Source of the DNA: Desulfobulbus sp.
GTDB taxonomy: Bacteria; Desulfobacterota; Desulfobulbia; Desulfobulbales; Desulfobulbaceae
Assembly (NCBI GenBank): GCA_028684915.1
Contig: JAQUEZ010000021.1
Span: 1-53,730 of the forward strand
Direction: 5' to 3'
Length of the DNA: 53,730 bases
Positions 7,389 through 16,258 of this stretch are shown here, in pieces (position 1 is the first letter of the stretch; each line of letters starts with the position of its first letter). Both the position numbers and the translations under genes were made by a program. The notes below the pieces were generated by a model. The model worked only from the letters and a program-made list of their open reading frames with translations, did no database searches and had not been told where the DNA came from.

Positions 7389-8816
7389 ATGGAATCTCTG
7401 CACATTGATGAATTTATTCGTCCTGAGGAGATTGCAACTCTTCTCGAACAGGCCGTTCACACGCCCGACAGTCGCATTGATGCCATACTCGAGAAGGCGT
7501 CGCGTTTTGCAGGCCTGAGCTATCTTGAGGTGGCCAGCCTGTTAAAGATGGATGACAAACACCTGCAGCGCCTCTTCCAGGTGGCCCGGCAGATAAAAGA
7601 GGAAATTTACGGCAACCGTATTGTCATGTTTGCACCGCTTTATGTAAGCGATTACTGCATCAACCGTTGCGCCTATTGTGCCTACAACGACTGCCACAGC
7701 TTCACACGTCGTAAACTCTCCCAGGAACAGGTCCGCGATGAGATCATCGAAATCATCCAAATGGGCCATAAGCGGATTGCCTTGGAAGCAGGTGAGGACG
7801 ACGTCAATTGTCCCATCGACTATATTATTGACTGCCTGCGCACCATCTACCAAACCCAGGCCGATCTTTCCGGAGAGATCAGGCGGGCGAATGTGAATAT
7901 CGCCGCCACCACGGTTGAGAATTATACCAAACTCAAAGAGGTCGGTATAGGCACCTATATCCTCTTTCAGGAAACCTACCACCAACCCACGTATGAAAAA
8001 TATCATCTCAATGGGCCGAAGAAGGACTACTGGTACCACACCACCGCCTTTGACCGGGCAATGTCCGGTGGCATTGATGACGTTGGTGCCGGGGTTTTAT
8101 TTGGCCTGTACGATCCTGATTTTGAAGCATTGGCGATGATGGTTCATAACGAACATCTGGAAAAAAACTACGGAGTTGGTTTCCACACCATTTCCGTCCC
8201 GCGTATTCGTCCGGCGGAAAGTGTGGATTTGACCACGGTGTATCCCAATATACCGGAGGACGAAAAATTCAAAAAGATTGTCGCCGTGCTCCGGCTTGCC
8301 GTCCCATATACCGGGATTATCATTTCTACCCGTGAGAGCGCAGCCATGCGTAAGGATTTGCTTGATTGTGGCGTCACCCAGATGAGTGCCTGCAGTGCCG
8401 TGGGTGTCGGCGGGTACAAGGCGGAAAAACGTCGTCGTGAAACCGGTGAGATCGATCCAACCTTGACGGCCCAATTCGCTAAAAACGATGAACGCTCAGC
8501 CGATGAGATCATCAAGTGGCTCATCGAAGAAGGTCTGGTGCCGTCCTGGTGTACCGCCTGTTACCGCGCCGGCCGTACAGGTGATCGGTTCATGGCCTTG
8601 GCTAAAAGCGGGCAGATTAAAAATGTCTGTCATCCCAATGCTTTGATGACCTTGTCCGAGTACCTGGAGGACTACGCCTCACCGGAAGTCAAGGTAATGG
8701 GCTATGCTCTGGTAGATAGGGAACTGGACAAGGTCGTTAAGCCTGATCATAGAGAAAAAGCGCGAAACAACGTTGAGATGATCCGTAAGGGCAAGGCCAG
8801 GGATTTGTATTTCTAG
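7389..8816 (+). CDS. hydG: [FeFe]-hydrogenase maturase HydG, radical SAM tyrosine lyase
   Basis: HydG cleaves tyrosine to p-cresol plus the CO and cyanide ligands of the hydrogenase H-cluster, delivering an Fe(CO)2(CN) synthon. The 475-residue protein has the radical SAM motif CINRCAYC (C90, C94, C97) after the family sequence MFAPLYVSDY, and the C-terminal CX2CX22C cluster motif (C388, C391, C414) that separates HydG from the related tyrosine lyase ThiH and from HydE. The Shine-Dalgarno is weak. HydE, HydF and the hydrogenase itself are not in the window, so the maturation genes are scattered in this genome. It stands 71 bp after ppsR, and convergent to the CYTH gene. Confidence 0.95.
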   Translation: MESLHIDEFIRPEEIATLLEQAVHTPDSRIDAILEKASRFAGLSYLEVASLLKMDDKHLQRLFQVARQIKEEIYGNRIVMFAPLYVSDYCINRCAYCAYNDCHSFTRRKLSQEQVRDEIIEIIQMGHKRIALEAGEDDVNCPIDYIIDCLRTIYQTQADLSGEIRRANVNIAATTVENYTKLKEVGIGTYILFQETYHQPTYEKYHLNGPKKDYWYHTTAFDRAMSGGIDDVGAGVLFGLYDPDFEALAMMVHNEHLEKNYGVGFHTISVPRIRPAESVDLTTVYPNIPEDEKFKKIVAVLRLAVPYTGIIISTRESAAMRKDLLDCGVTQMSACSAVGVGGYKAEKRRRETGEIDPTLTAQFAKNDERSADEIIKWLIEEGLVPSWCTACYRAGRTGDRFMALAKSGQIKNVCHPNALMTLSEYLEDYASPEVKVMGYALVDRELDKVVKPDHREKARNNVEMIRKGKARDLYF

Positions 8817-8961
8817 CTGGCTGCATAAAAAAACAGCAACGGATAGCACGTTTCTGAAAAAATCGGACGTGATCGTTGTGGTAACCTCCTTTCCGTGGTG
8901 CGGTATACAACGGGGTAATTGGCATAGGTGCGAAGTTCACTCCTGTTAACCTTTGCCTGTC

Positions 8962-9426
8962 TTACCAAAGGCTAAAAGGATTTTTGCACAGGGCGGCGTT
9001 ATAATAGCGTTTGTCACCGGTAACTTCCTCACCAACCCAGGTCGGTTTATCAAACGATTGCTCTTCGTGCTCCAGTTCTATCTCGGCCACAATCAGCCCC
9101 TGATTTTCCCCAAAAAATTCATCGACCTCCCAGGTGAACCCGGCAAAGGGGATGGTGTAACGGATTTTCTCGATCTGCGGGTGAGGGCAAAGTTCATCGA
9201 GCATAGCGCGCGCCTCGTCCAGCGGAATAGGGTATTCATATTCATTGCGACCGATACCCACAGTGGCTCCTTTAATGGTAAGGAAACCTTTTTTACCGGC
9301 GATACGGACTCGGACCGTGCAGGTGCGGTCGGCATGGAGATATCCTTGGCGGTATTGTACCCCTTGAACCAGACTGCGCCATTGATCGTTGGCGAGTAGA
9401 AATTTTCGTTCGATCTCTTGTGCCAT
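8962..9426 (-). CDS. CYTH domain protein, adenylate cyclase IV / triphosphatase-like
   Basis: A 154-residue single-domain CYTH protein. The N-terminal MAQEIERKFLL has the ExExK signature (E4, E6, K8) that binds divalent metal and triphosphate within a beta-tunnel. Later charged strands such as TVRVRIAGKKG and TIKG fit the family. Known activities are class IV adenylate cyclase, thiamine triphosphatase and inorganic triphosphatase; most small bacterial CYTH proteins appear to be triphosphatases, so that is the best guess. The frame stays open upstream, but ATG at 9426 is preferred because it puts the ExExK motif at the N-terminus as usual and has AAAAGGAG about 11 bases before it. Confidence 0.85.
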   Translation of the reverse strand: MAQEIERKFLLANDQWRSLVQGVQYRQGYLHADRTCTVRVRIAGKKGFLTIKGATVGIGRNEYEYPIPLDEARAMLDELCPHPQIEKIRYTIPFAGFTWEVDEFFGENQGLIVAEIELEHEEQSFDKPTWVGEEVTGDKRYYNAALCKNPFSLW

Positions 9427-9941
9427 AGTTTTTTCATCTCCTTTTCTGGTCGAATCAATTGAAATACGGCAGCGGAACCCAACATCTATCTTAGATGTGC
9501 TCTTGGGGAAATAATGACAGCAACCATTTAAAATATCATTCAAAACACAGTAAAATTCAGGAGTGATTGTAAGGAGTATCCGGTGGTTCTTTGCTTGACA
9601 CTCCCACCACCAGTTGGTATCACAGAGCAGAATTTCTCCAGAGACCCGAGAACGTCGTTTTTCTCATAAAACGGCCAAACGACGATCCTTGTTTTGTTAC
9701 TCTTTTTATATCATGAATGGCTTTCTGTTTTTTGGGTTTTTACGAGTCCATCAAGATGGTCATTTTCGTAAAAAAACGAGAATGACATTTACCTGCTTCG
9801 TAACTAGTTAATTTATTGCGTCATTTCACGCATTTTTCTATTTGCGCAGCTATCATATTTCGAGCTTCGTAACTGACCGTACTTGTGTTGTATGGTATTT
9901 CGAGATTTGGTTTGTTGCGAGGCCGTCGAAGATTGGAGCCC
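9427..9941. other. Divergent intergenic region with repeat remnant
   Basis: A 515-bp gap between the CYTH gene (minus) and the secreted-protein gene (plus). It contains an inverted pair CGTCGTTT/AAACGACG near 9653-9683, a fragment of the dispersed intergenic repeat (9737-9753), and an 11-bp direct repeat GCTTCGTAACT near 9793 and 9864. A TTGACA at about 9595 with TATCAC 17 bases later is a weak promoter candidate reading right. No gene is seen. Confidence 0.4.
9737..9753 (+). repeat. Fragment of the dispersed intergenic repeat
   Basis: TTTTTACGAGTCCATCA matches one terminal half of the repeat family described at 18355-18517 and 32093-32200. The other half has decayed. Confidence 0.6.
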
Positions 9942-10538
9942 ATGCCCAGAATACCACAGAGATTAGTGTTTCTCACCCTTGGCGTTTTGTTGTGCACACA
10001 ACCGCTTCGAGCCGAAGACAATGTGCTTGGTACGATCCGGGAGGCAACCCGACAGTATGAGGCCGGCGATTACACCGGTGCGGCCTCCAATCTTGATTAT
10101 GCGGCCCAGCTGGTGCGACAGCAGAAAAGCGAACACATGAAATCCCTATTGCCCGCACCTCTCAACGGATGGGAAGGGAAGGAGGCCAATGCCCAGGCGC
10201 TTGGAGCGGCCATATTGGGAGGTGGTGTTACCGTCAGCCGCGACTATAAACGGGGGGCATCCAGCATTAGTGTTGAGATCGTCTCTGATTCACCGGTGCT
10301 GCAATCAGTGCTGATGATGATCAACAATCCTATGTTCGCCGGTGCCGGTGGCGGCAAGCTCGAGACGCTTAAAGGGCAGCGAGCAATTATCAAATTTGAT
10401 AGCGGTAAAAAGAGCGGCGAGATGTATGTGGTGGTGGATTCCCGTTTTGTGGTGACGATCAAAGGGCGGCAGGTCACCAGGGAAGATTTGATGGCCTATG
10501 GTGAATCCATTGACTACACCTCGCTGGAAAAAAATTAA
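9942..10538 (+). CDS. Secreted protein of unknown function
   Basis: A 198-residue protein I cannot assign to a family. Residues 1-24 form a clear Sec signal peptide (basic start, hydrophobic core LVFLTLGVLL, small-residue cleavage site near A24), so it is exported to the periplasm. The mature part begins with a helical stretch rich in Tyr, Ala and Gln (residues about 30-65, TIREATRQYEAGDYTGAAS), which resembles one tetratricopeptide-like hairpin, then a mixed alpha/beta domain with alternating Val/Ile strands such as GEMYVVVDSRFVVTIKG. ATG 9942 is chosen because GGAG lies 3-4 bases upstream and the signal peptide starts there. It stands alone; the next feature is a repeat. Confidence 0.75.
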   Translation: MPRIPQRLVFLTLGVLLCTQPLRAEDNVLGTIREATRQYEAGDYTGAASNLDYAAQLVRQQKSEHMKSLLPAPLNGWEGKEANAQALGAAILGGGVTVSRDYKRGASSISVEIVSDSPVLQSVLMMINNPMFAGAGGGKLETLKGQRAIIKFDSGKKSGEMYVVVDSRFVVTIKGRQVTREDLMAYGESIDYTSLEKN

Positions 10539-10548
10539 GCGACAAATG

Positions 10549-10573
10549 TGATGGACTTTTTACGACGTCATCA
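10549..10573. repeat. Solo terminal palindrome of the dispersed repeat
   Basis: TGATGGACTTTTTACGACGTCATCA is an imperfect 25-bp palindrome identical in type to the end of the longer elements at 32176-32200 and 42317-42341. It lies 11 bp after the stop of the secreted-protein gene and may form a hairpin in its transcript. Confidence 0.7.
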
Positions 10574-10649
10574 GGATTGACGGCTCAAATCAAAAACCAC
10601 TACCTCCCGGGGAATGCTGGCGAGGTTTTTTCCGTGTGAGCGTGGTTCT

Positions 10650-10703
10650 CCCCTGTTACGACTGGTTAAGAATTGGCCTTCTTCCTGTAGCAGGGGTTTT
10701 TTT
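10650..10703 (+). terminator. Terminator-like hairpin before the mpl operon
   Basis: CCCCTGTTAC pairs with GTAGCAGGGG (one G-T pair) across a loop of about 27 bases and is followed at once by TTTTTTT. It ends 23 bp before the start of the 60-aa gene, so it either terminates the upstream transcript or works as an attenuator of the mpl operon. Confidence 0.55.
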
Positions 10704-10726
10704 ATGACCAGAGAAGAGAGGTGTGC

Positions 10727-10909
10727 ATGACTGCAGACGAGAAAAATAGACAACAGATCCGGCAAGAAATCAGCGACGAGGCTATTTTCAAGGTAGCCAA
10801 AGAGATTGTGGTTAAATTTATCGAAGTGGGCCGCCTGACCCCGTCTGGATTTGATGATACCTTTGAACGGGTCTATCGAACCATTGAGAAAACGGTGCGT
10901 CAGCAATGA
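10727..10909 (+). CDS. Small conserved-looking protein coupled to mpl
   Basis: A 60-residue, strongly helical and charged protein (MTADEKNRQQIRQEISDEAI at the start) with no membrane segment or cysteine motif. I do not recognise the family. ATG at 10727 has GAGAGG upstream; a GTG six bases earlier in frame is an alternative start. The last four bases ATGA overlap the ATG of mpl, a strong sign of translational coupling and of a genuine gene. The pairing suggests a role linked to peptidoglycan recycling or simply in setting Mpl expression, but that is inference. Confidence 0.6.
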   Translation: MTADEKNRQQIRQEISDEAIFKVAKEIVVKFIEVGRLTPSGFDDTFERVYRTIEKTVRQQ

Positions 10910-12357
10910 TAATTGCAGAACTAGACCCGTTGCTCAACCACGCCCCGGCCGAAGAGCTCAGGCATATTCACCTGATCGGTATCTGCGGCACCGGCATGGC
11001 TGCCATGGCCGCCATGCTTCAACAGCAAGGCTTTGTGGTGACCGGTTCTGATGAGAATGTGTACCCGCCAATGTCGGTGTTCCTCGCAGAGCTTGGAATC
11101 GAGGTCATGGCAGGGTATCGGGCAGAAAATCTTATCGCTTGCCCAGATCTGGTGATTGTCGGCAACGTGGTTCGGCGGACCAACCCTGAGGCCGTTGAAT
11201 TGGCCCGGCTAGGGCTTTGCTACCTCTCCATGCCGCAAGCGCTGGGCTATTTCTTTTTAAGCGGAAAAAAACCGCTGGTCGTGTCTGGAACACACGGAAA
11301 AACAACCACATCATCGCTTTTAGCCACCACGTTGCATCGCATGGGTGCCACCCCTGGTTTTATGATCGGTGGATTGGTGGAGGCCTTTGGCCGTAACTCC
11401 CATGTCAGCGAGGGGCCGTACTTTGTGGTGGAAGGGGATGAGTACGACACCGCCTTTTTCAACAAAGTCTCCAAATTTCAACATTACCAGCCCTTTGCAG
11501 CGATCCTCACCTCGGTGGAATTCGATCATGCCGATATCTTTACCGATCTCGACGCGATAAAAGCCTCCTTTGGCGAATTTATCGGGCGTATTCCTGTTGA
11601 GGGTGTTCTCGTAGCTCATATTGAAGATCCGGTGGTGGCCGAGTTGGCAGCTGCCCATGCCGCCTGTCCGGTTATCGGCTACGGTACCTCGGCGGATTGC
11701 CAGTGGCGGCTCGATGAACTCAAGGTCGATGGCCTGGCCAGTGAATTTTCAGTCTATTACCAGGGAAATATAATGGGTCGGTGCCGCCTGCCCATGCCCG
11801 GGTTACACAATTGCCTCAATGCGCTTGCGGTGATTGCCCTCCTGCATCGATTAGGCTTTGCCTTTGCCGATATCACTGCCGGACTTTCCTCCTTTGAAGG
11901 GGTCAAACGGCGTCAGCAGATCCGTGGAGTAGTGGGAGGCGTCACGGTGATTGATGATTTTGCCCATCATCCCACCGCAGTTCGAGAGACCTTGAACGCC
12001 CTGCGTCTGGCCTGGCCAAAGAATCGTCTGATTGTGGTGTTCGAACCCCGGACCAACTCCAGCCGCCGGGCCGTTTTCCAAAATGATTATGCCCGGGTCT
12101 TTGACAGGGCCGACCGCATCCTGATCCGCGAGCATGTTCCTCTGGATACGGTTCCCCTGGAAGAACAGTTTTCCTCCCCGCAACTTGCCGTTGACCTGCG
12201 CAGACTCGGCAAAGACGCCCATTCCTATGCTGATACCGAGGCTATCCTCGAGGCACTTCAGAGCTGTCAATCAGGAGACATTGTGGTTATACTCTCCAAT
12301 GGCGGTTTCGACGGTATCCACGAACGCCTGCTGACTCAACTGGCACAGTCCGTTTGA
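10906..12357 (+). CDS. mpl: UDP-N-acetylmuramate:L-Ala-gamma-D-Glu-meso-DAP ligase Mpl
   Basis: Mpl reattaches the recycled murein tripeptide to UDP-MurNAc using ATP, feeding peptidoglycan recycling in the cytoplasm. The 483-residue protein opens with the Mur-ligase Rossmann motif HLIGICGTGMAAMA, then the ATP-binding P-loop SGTHGKTTT (residues 127-135), the central domain with EGDEYDTAFF and a C-terminal domain containing DDFAHHPTAVRETL. The EGDEYD and DDFAHHP forms are those of Mpl rather than MurC, and length fits. It implies meso-DAP-type peptidoglycan and a Gram-negative recycling pathway. Translation is coupled to the preceding 60-aa gene. An inverted repeat GCCAGCTTT/AAAGCTGGC flanks the 3' gap (12359-12429). 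Confidence 0.92.
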   Translation: MIIAELDPLLNHAPAEELRHIHLIGICGTGMAAMAAMLQQQGFVVTGSDENVYPPMSVFLAELGIEVMAGYRAENLIACPDLVIVGNVVRRTNPEAVELARLGLCYLSMPQALGYFFLSGKKPLVVSGTHGKTTTSSLLATTLHRMGATPGFMIGGLVEAFGRNSHVSEGPYFVVEGDEYDTAFFNKVSKFQHYQPFAAILTSVEFDHADIFTDLDAIKASFGEFIGRIPVEGVLVAHIEDPVVAELAAAHAACPVIGYGTSADCQWRLDELKVDGLASEFSVYYQGNIMGRCRLPMPGLHNCLNALAVIALLHRLGFAFADITAGLSSFEGVKRRQQIRGVVGGVTVIDDFAHHPTAVRETLNALRLAWPKNRLIVVFEPRTNSSRRAVFQNDYARVFDRADRILIREHVPLDTVPLEEQFSSPQLAVDLRRLGKDAHSYADTEAILEALQSCQSGDIVVILSNGGFDGIHERLLTQLAQSV

Positions 12358-12461
12358 AGCCAGCTTTATCTCACTGATTTCGTTTCTTTCGTCCTCATTG
12401 GTTGGAAATTGCTGGTTTTAAAAGCTGGCGTTTCCTTTCTATTCTTACAAGGAGTCCATTG

Positions 12462-13598
12462 ATGAACATTGCCGTGATGAAGGAACTTCATCCCGGGGAA
12501 ACCCGGGTGCCCGTGAATCCAGCCACCGTTGATCGCCTAGTCAAACTGGGTGCCGAGGTGGTCGTCGAGTCCGGAACCGGTGTAACTTGTCGATTTAGCG
12601 ATGACGATTATCTGGCTGCCGGCGCTGTTATTTCATCTAACCGGAGCGACATGCTCGCCAATGCCGAGTTAGTGCTTCGCCTGCGTAAACCACCCCTGGA
12701 AGAGATCGGTCTTATGCGTCGGGGGACCATCCATGTCAGCTATCTAGATCCCTTCCGCGAGCGGGAACTGGTCGATGCCATGGTCAATGCCGGTATCAGC
12801 GGGGTGAGCCTGGAAATGATTCCCCGCACTACCCTGGCACAAAAGATGGACGTGCTCAGCTCCCAAGCCAACCTGGCCGGTTATGTCTCGGTGTTGCTGG
12901 GTTGCGAGCACCTGGATAAAATCCTACCGATGATGACCACTCCGGCAGGAACAATCAAGCCGGCCAAGGTTTTTATTATCGGCGTCGGTGTGGCTGGCCT
13001 GCAGGCGATTGCCACTGCCCGCCGCCTTGGTGCCAGAGTCGAGGCCTTTGATACTCGTCCGGTGGTGGAAGAACAGGTTAAGTCGCTGGGGGCCAAATTC
13101 GTCAAGGTTGACCTGGGGGAAACCGGGCAGACTAAGGACGGCTACGCCACTCAGCTGACTTCGGAGCAGGTGGAGCTGCAAAAACAAGGCATGGCCAAGG
13201 CCTGTAGCCAGGCGGATATCGTAATTACCACTGCCCAGCTCTTTGGTCGGCCGGCACCGCGCATTGTCGACCATGGGATGATCGCTCAGATGCAACCCGG
13301 TTCGGTTATCGTTGATATGGCCGTGGAAACCGGCGGCAATGTCGAGGGCTCGGTGCTTGATCAAGTGGTGGAGATCCAAGGAGTCAAGGTAGTTGGCCTG
13401 GGAAATCTTCCCGGACAAGTGGCCCTGACCGCCAGCCAGATGTATTCGGCTAACCTGGGCAATTTTGTCGGCCATTTCTGGGATAAGGAAAGCAAGTGTT
13501 TTCGGCTTAACCTGGACGACGAGATCATCAAGGGCGCCCTGGTCACCCACGATGGCGCCCTGTTCAGCGAAATGTACAAAAGTATTATTAACAAGTGA
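12462..13598 (+). CDS. pntAA: NAD(P) transhydrogenase subunit alpha part 1 (PntAA)
   Basis: The soluble NAD(H)-binding domain I of the proton-translocating transhydrogenase, which uses the proton-motive force to drive NADH to NADPH hydride transfer. The 378-residue protein begins MNIAVMKELHPGETRVPV, typical of the alanine dehydrogenase/PNT N-terminal domain. It carries the GVGVAGLQAIATARRLGA Rossmann motif and an EAFDTRPVVEEQVKSLGA segment as in PntA. The frame is open further upstream, but ATG 12462 with AAGGAG at 12449-12454 is clearly the start. It is separate from the membrane part, the three-gene arrangement seen in many bacteria. The stop is 8 bp before pntAB. A long-loop inverted repeat (12359-12367 / 12421-12429) in the leader might be an attenuator or the mpl terminator. 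Confidence 0.95.
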   Translation: MNIAVMKELHPGETRVPVNPATVDRLVKLGAEVVVESGTGVTCRFSDDDYLAAGAVISSNRSDMLANAELVLRLRKPPLEEIGLMRRGTIHVSYLDPFRERELVDAMVNAGISGVSLEMIPRTTLAQKMDVLSSQANLAGYVSVLLGCEHLDKILPMMTTPAGTIKPAKVFIIGVGVAGLQAIATARRLGARVEAFDTRPVVEEQVKSLGAKFVKVDLGETGQTKDGYATQLTSEQVELQKQGMAKACSQADIVITTAQLFGRPAPRIVDHGMIAQMQPGSVIVDMAVETGGNVEGSVLDQVVEIQGVKVVGLGNLPGQVALTASQMYSANLGNFVGHFWDKESKCFRLNLDDEIIKGALVTHDGALFSEMYKSIINK

Positions 13599-13606
13599 GG
13601 GACGCG

Positions 13607-13900
13607 ATGACTGCCGTATATCTGACCTTTATTTTTGTGCTAGCGATTTTTCTCGGCTTTGAGCTAATCTCCAAGGTACCCTCCACCCTGCATACGCCGT
13701 TGATGTCCGGATCCAATGCCATTTCCGGTATTACGCTGATCGGCGCTCTGGCTGCCATGCAGACCTCGCATCACGGCATCACCGTGCTTCTTGGTACTCT
13801 GGCCGTTATCCTGGCCACCATCAACGTGGTCGGAGGTTATCTCGTCACCGATCGCATGCTGGCCATGTTCAAGAAGAAAGACCAGGGAGGCGCACGATGA
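13607..13900 (+). CDS. pntAB: NAD(P) transhydrogenase subunit alpha part 2 (PntAB)
   Basis: A 97-residue membrane protein forming part of domain II of the transhydrogenase. Three hydrophobic helices are visible (about residues 2-20, 36-52 and 57-80), with the conserved PLMSGSNAISGI segment between the first two. ATG 13607 is preceded by GAGG. The stop codon overlaps the pntB start (ATGA at 13897-13900), giving translational coupling that favours equal expression of the two membrane subunits. Confidence 0.93.
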   Translation: MTAVYLTFIFVLAIFLGFELISKVPSTLHTPLMSGSNAISGITLIGALAAMQTSHHGITVLLGTLAVILATINVVGGYLVTDRMLAMFKKKDQGGAR

Positions 13901-15288
13901 GTCTTGATCAGGTGGGCATCAACTTTGTCTATGTGGTCTCGGCCGCGCTGTTCATTCTCGGTCTGAAAATGCTCGGCTCTCCTGCCACGGCCAGAAAGGG
14001 CAACACGGTCTCTGCCCTAGGGATGCTGATTGCGGTGGTGGCAACCCTGCTATCTCAGGGGATGGACTATCGCTGGATTCTCATCGGGGTATTGTTCGGA
14101 TCGGCTATCGGTTCCATCGGGGCCTATATGGTAAAAATGACATCCATGCCGGAGATGGTCGCCCTGTTCAACGGCTTTGGAGGTCTGTCCAGTCTACTGC
14201 TAGCCTGGAGCGAATATCATCAGCATCCGCAGATGGGCTTTGCCATTGCCATTATTGCGGCGTTCTCGGTGTTCATCGGCGGCGTTACCTTCACCGGTTC
14301 CATGGTAGCTTTTGGTAAGCTTTCCGGACGTATATCCCAAAAGGCGATTATCTTTAACGCTCAACATCTGATCAATGGCGGGATCCTCGCGGCAGTGATC
14401 GGTGGTGGAGCCCTGTTCTGCCTGAATCCCGGATCGATCAGCGGTTACCTGCTGTTTGTGGGCATCATTCTCGTGGCCCTTGGTTTTGGTGTCACCTCCA
14501 CCATTCCCATCGGTGGTGCCGACATGCCGGTGGTTATCTCGCTGTTGAACAGCTACTCCGGATTAGCTGCCTGTGCCGCCGGTTTTGTGGTCTCCAACAA
14601 CATTCTCATTGTTGCCGGTGCCCTCGTTGGCGCCAGCGGGATCATTCTCACCAGGATCATGTGTAAGGCGATGAATCGTTCCTTGGCCAACGTTTTGTTC
14701 TCCGGCTTTGGCACCGCAACGGCCAAAGGGGGAGGGGAGGATGGTCCCCAAGGCGAGATCAGACCAGCCAGTGCCGAGGACGTCTATTACATCCTTGAAG
14801 GTGCGGATTCCGTGGCCTTTGTTCCCGGATACGGTTTGGCTGTGGCCCAGGCGCAGCATGTGGTCAAAGAGTTGGGCGATCTGCTTGAAGCTAATGGTAC
14901 CGAGGTCGTGTATGCGATTCATCCCGTGGCCGGCCGTATGCCTGGGCACATGAACGTACTCTTGGCCGAGGCCAATGTGCCCTATGATCAGTTGGTGGAG
15001 ATGGATGAGATTAATCCGCGGATGGAGACCATCGATGTCTGCGTGGTTATCGGTGCCAACGATGTGGTCAATCCGGCAGCGATCAATGAGGAGAACAGCC
15101 CCATCTATGGCATGCCGATCATTGAGACCTTCCGTGCCAAGACCGTCATCGTACTCAAGCGGTCGATGAATACCGGTTTTGCTGGGATTGAGAATGCCCT
15201 CTTCTATGGAGAGAACACGCGGATGTACTTTGGCGATGCCAAAGCCTCCATCCAGGCATTGGTGGCGGAGTTCAAGGGCAGCAACTAG
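13897..15288 (+). CDS. pntB: NAD(P) transhydrogenase subunit beta (PntB)
   Basis: The 463-residue beta subunit: an N-terminal half with about eight membrane helices that completes the proton channel, and a C-terminal NADP(H)-binding domain III beginning near residue 285. The latter shows the GYGLAVAQAQH dinucleotide motif, HPVAGRMPGHMNVLLAEANVPYD and the GANDVVNPAA loop typical of PntB. Together with PntAA and PntAB it links the proton gradient to NADPH supply, which suits the NADPH-linked glutamate synthase elsewhere in the window. A strong hairpin terminator closes the operon at 15368-15400. Confidence 0.95.
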   Translation: MSLDQVGINFVYVVSAALFILGLKMLGSPATARKGNTVSALGMLIAVVATLLSQGMDYRWILIGVLFGSAIGSIGAYMVKMTSMPEMVALFNGFGGLSSLLLAWSEYHQHPQMGFAIAIIAAFSVFIGGVTFTGSMVAFGKLSGRISQKAIIFNAQHLINGGILAAVIGGGALFCLNPGSISGYLLFVGIILVALGFGVTSTIPIGGADMPVVISLLNSYSGLAACAAGFVVSNNILIVAGALVGASGIILTRIMCKAMNRSLANVLFSGFGTATAKGGGEDGPQGEIRPASAEDVYYILEGADSVAFVPGYGLAVAQAQHVVKELGDLLEANGTEVVYAIHPVAGRMPGHMNVLLAEANVPYDQLVEMDEINPRMETIDVCVVIGANDVVNPAAINEENSPIYGMPIIETFRAKTVIVLKRSMNTGFAGIENALFYGENTRMYFGDAKASIQALVAEFKGSN

Positions 15289-15367
15289 TATATTCCCTGG
15301 AAATTTACGGGAAAGGCACTGCCGAACACCTCGTTAAGCAGCTCGGTTTACATTGCACAAAACGAAC

Positions 15368-15400
15368 AAATCCCCGGAGCACTTGGTGTTCCGGGGATTT
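15368..15400. terminator. Bidirectional terminator between pntB and ribB
   Basis: A perfect 11-bp stem AAATCCCCGGA/TCCGGGGATTT with an 11-base loop. T-rich sequence follows on the plus strand (TGTTTATT), and on the minus strand the stem ends in TTT followed by GTTCGTTTTG. It serves the converging pnt and ribB transcripts. Confidence 0.8.
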
Positions 15401-15418
15401 GTTTATTGGAAGTATCTT

Positions 15419-16081
15419 TTAAGCCGCTGCGAGTTTAGTGCGCCGGTATTCAACCAGATCCTCGATTGATAAAACCGTCATGCCGTGGGCCTCAGCAAAA
15501 GCAACCACCTCGGGAAGACGGGCCATGGTGCCGTCAACATTGGTCAGTTCGCAGAGGACACCAGCGGGTTGCAAACCGGCCAATCGCATCAGATCGACTG
15601 TGCCTTCGGTGTGACCACGGCGGGTGAGCACGCCGCCAGGTTGAGCCCGCAGAGGAAAGACATGACCTGGATGGGACAGGTCTGCAGGTTTGGCCTTCTT
15701 GGCAATGGCGGCTTGAATGGTCGTTACTCGGTCCTGGGCCGATACCCCGGTGGTAACGCCTTCACGGGCCTCGATGGTGACGGTGAAGGCTGTGCCGTTT
15801 TTGCTGGTGTTGTTCTCAACCATCATCGGCAACTCCAACTGGCGGATTCTCTCGTCGGTGAGACAGAGGCAGACGATGCCACTGCATTCACGAATCATCA
15901 GTGCCATTTGCGCAGGCGTCAGATGCTCGGCAGAGTAGATAAGATCGCCTTCGTTTTCGCGATCTTCATCATCGACGAGTAAAAGACCTTTGCCTTGAAC
16001 AAGATCGTCCAAGGCGCGTTCGACGCGTTGGGTGGAGTTGCCAAAACGGGACAAAAGGGAAACATCAAGGGTCTGATTCAT
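15419..16081 (-). CDS. ribB: 3,4-dihydroxy-2-butanone 4-phosphate synthase RibB
   Basis: Converts ribulose 5-phosphate to the four-carbon precursor of the riboflavin ring. The 220-residue, single-domain protein matches RibB rather than the bifunctional RibBA fusion: it ends after the DHBP synthase domain without a GTP cyclohydrolase II part. The acidic metal-binding loop [10 protein letters not shown] (37-46) and the [16 protein letters not shown] motif are diagnostic. Start ATG at 16081 follows CAGGAGG with 5 bases spacing. An FMN riboswitch lies about 180 bp upstream in the leader, so expression should fall when FMN is plentiful. Confidence 0.95.
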   Translation of the reverse strand: MNQTLDVSLLSRFGNSTQRVERALDDLVQGKGLLLVDDEDRENEGDLIYSAEHLTPAQMALMIRECSGIVCLCLTDERIRQLELPMMVENNTSKNGTAFTVTIEAREGVTTGVSAQDRVTTIQAAIAKKAKPADLSHPGHVFPLRAQPGGVLTRRGHTEGTVDLMRLAGLQPAGVLCELTNVDGTMARLPEVVAFAEAHGMTVLSIEDLVEYRRTKLAAA

Positions 16082-16258
16082 GGTTGCCTCCTGAAAATCA
16101 GTGACCAGAATCAGGGCGTGCGGGAATAACCGGCCCTATGCCGATTTTGGTGATAGAACGTGAGATACGCGCAACTTTTGAACTCAAAAGTGACACACCG
16201 ACTTTTGCGCCGGACAACGCACTTGAGGACAAACGACGGATCTCCATCGTCAACCGAA

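Noticed and set aside
12396..12412. Sigma-54 promoter (TGG...TTGCT) ahead of pntAA
   Set aside because: The distance between GG and GC is 9 bases instead of the required 10.
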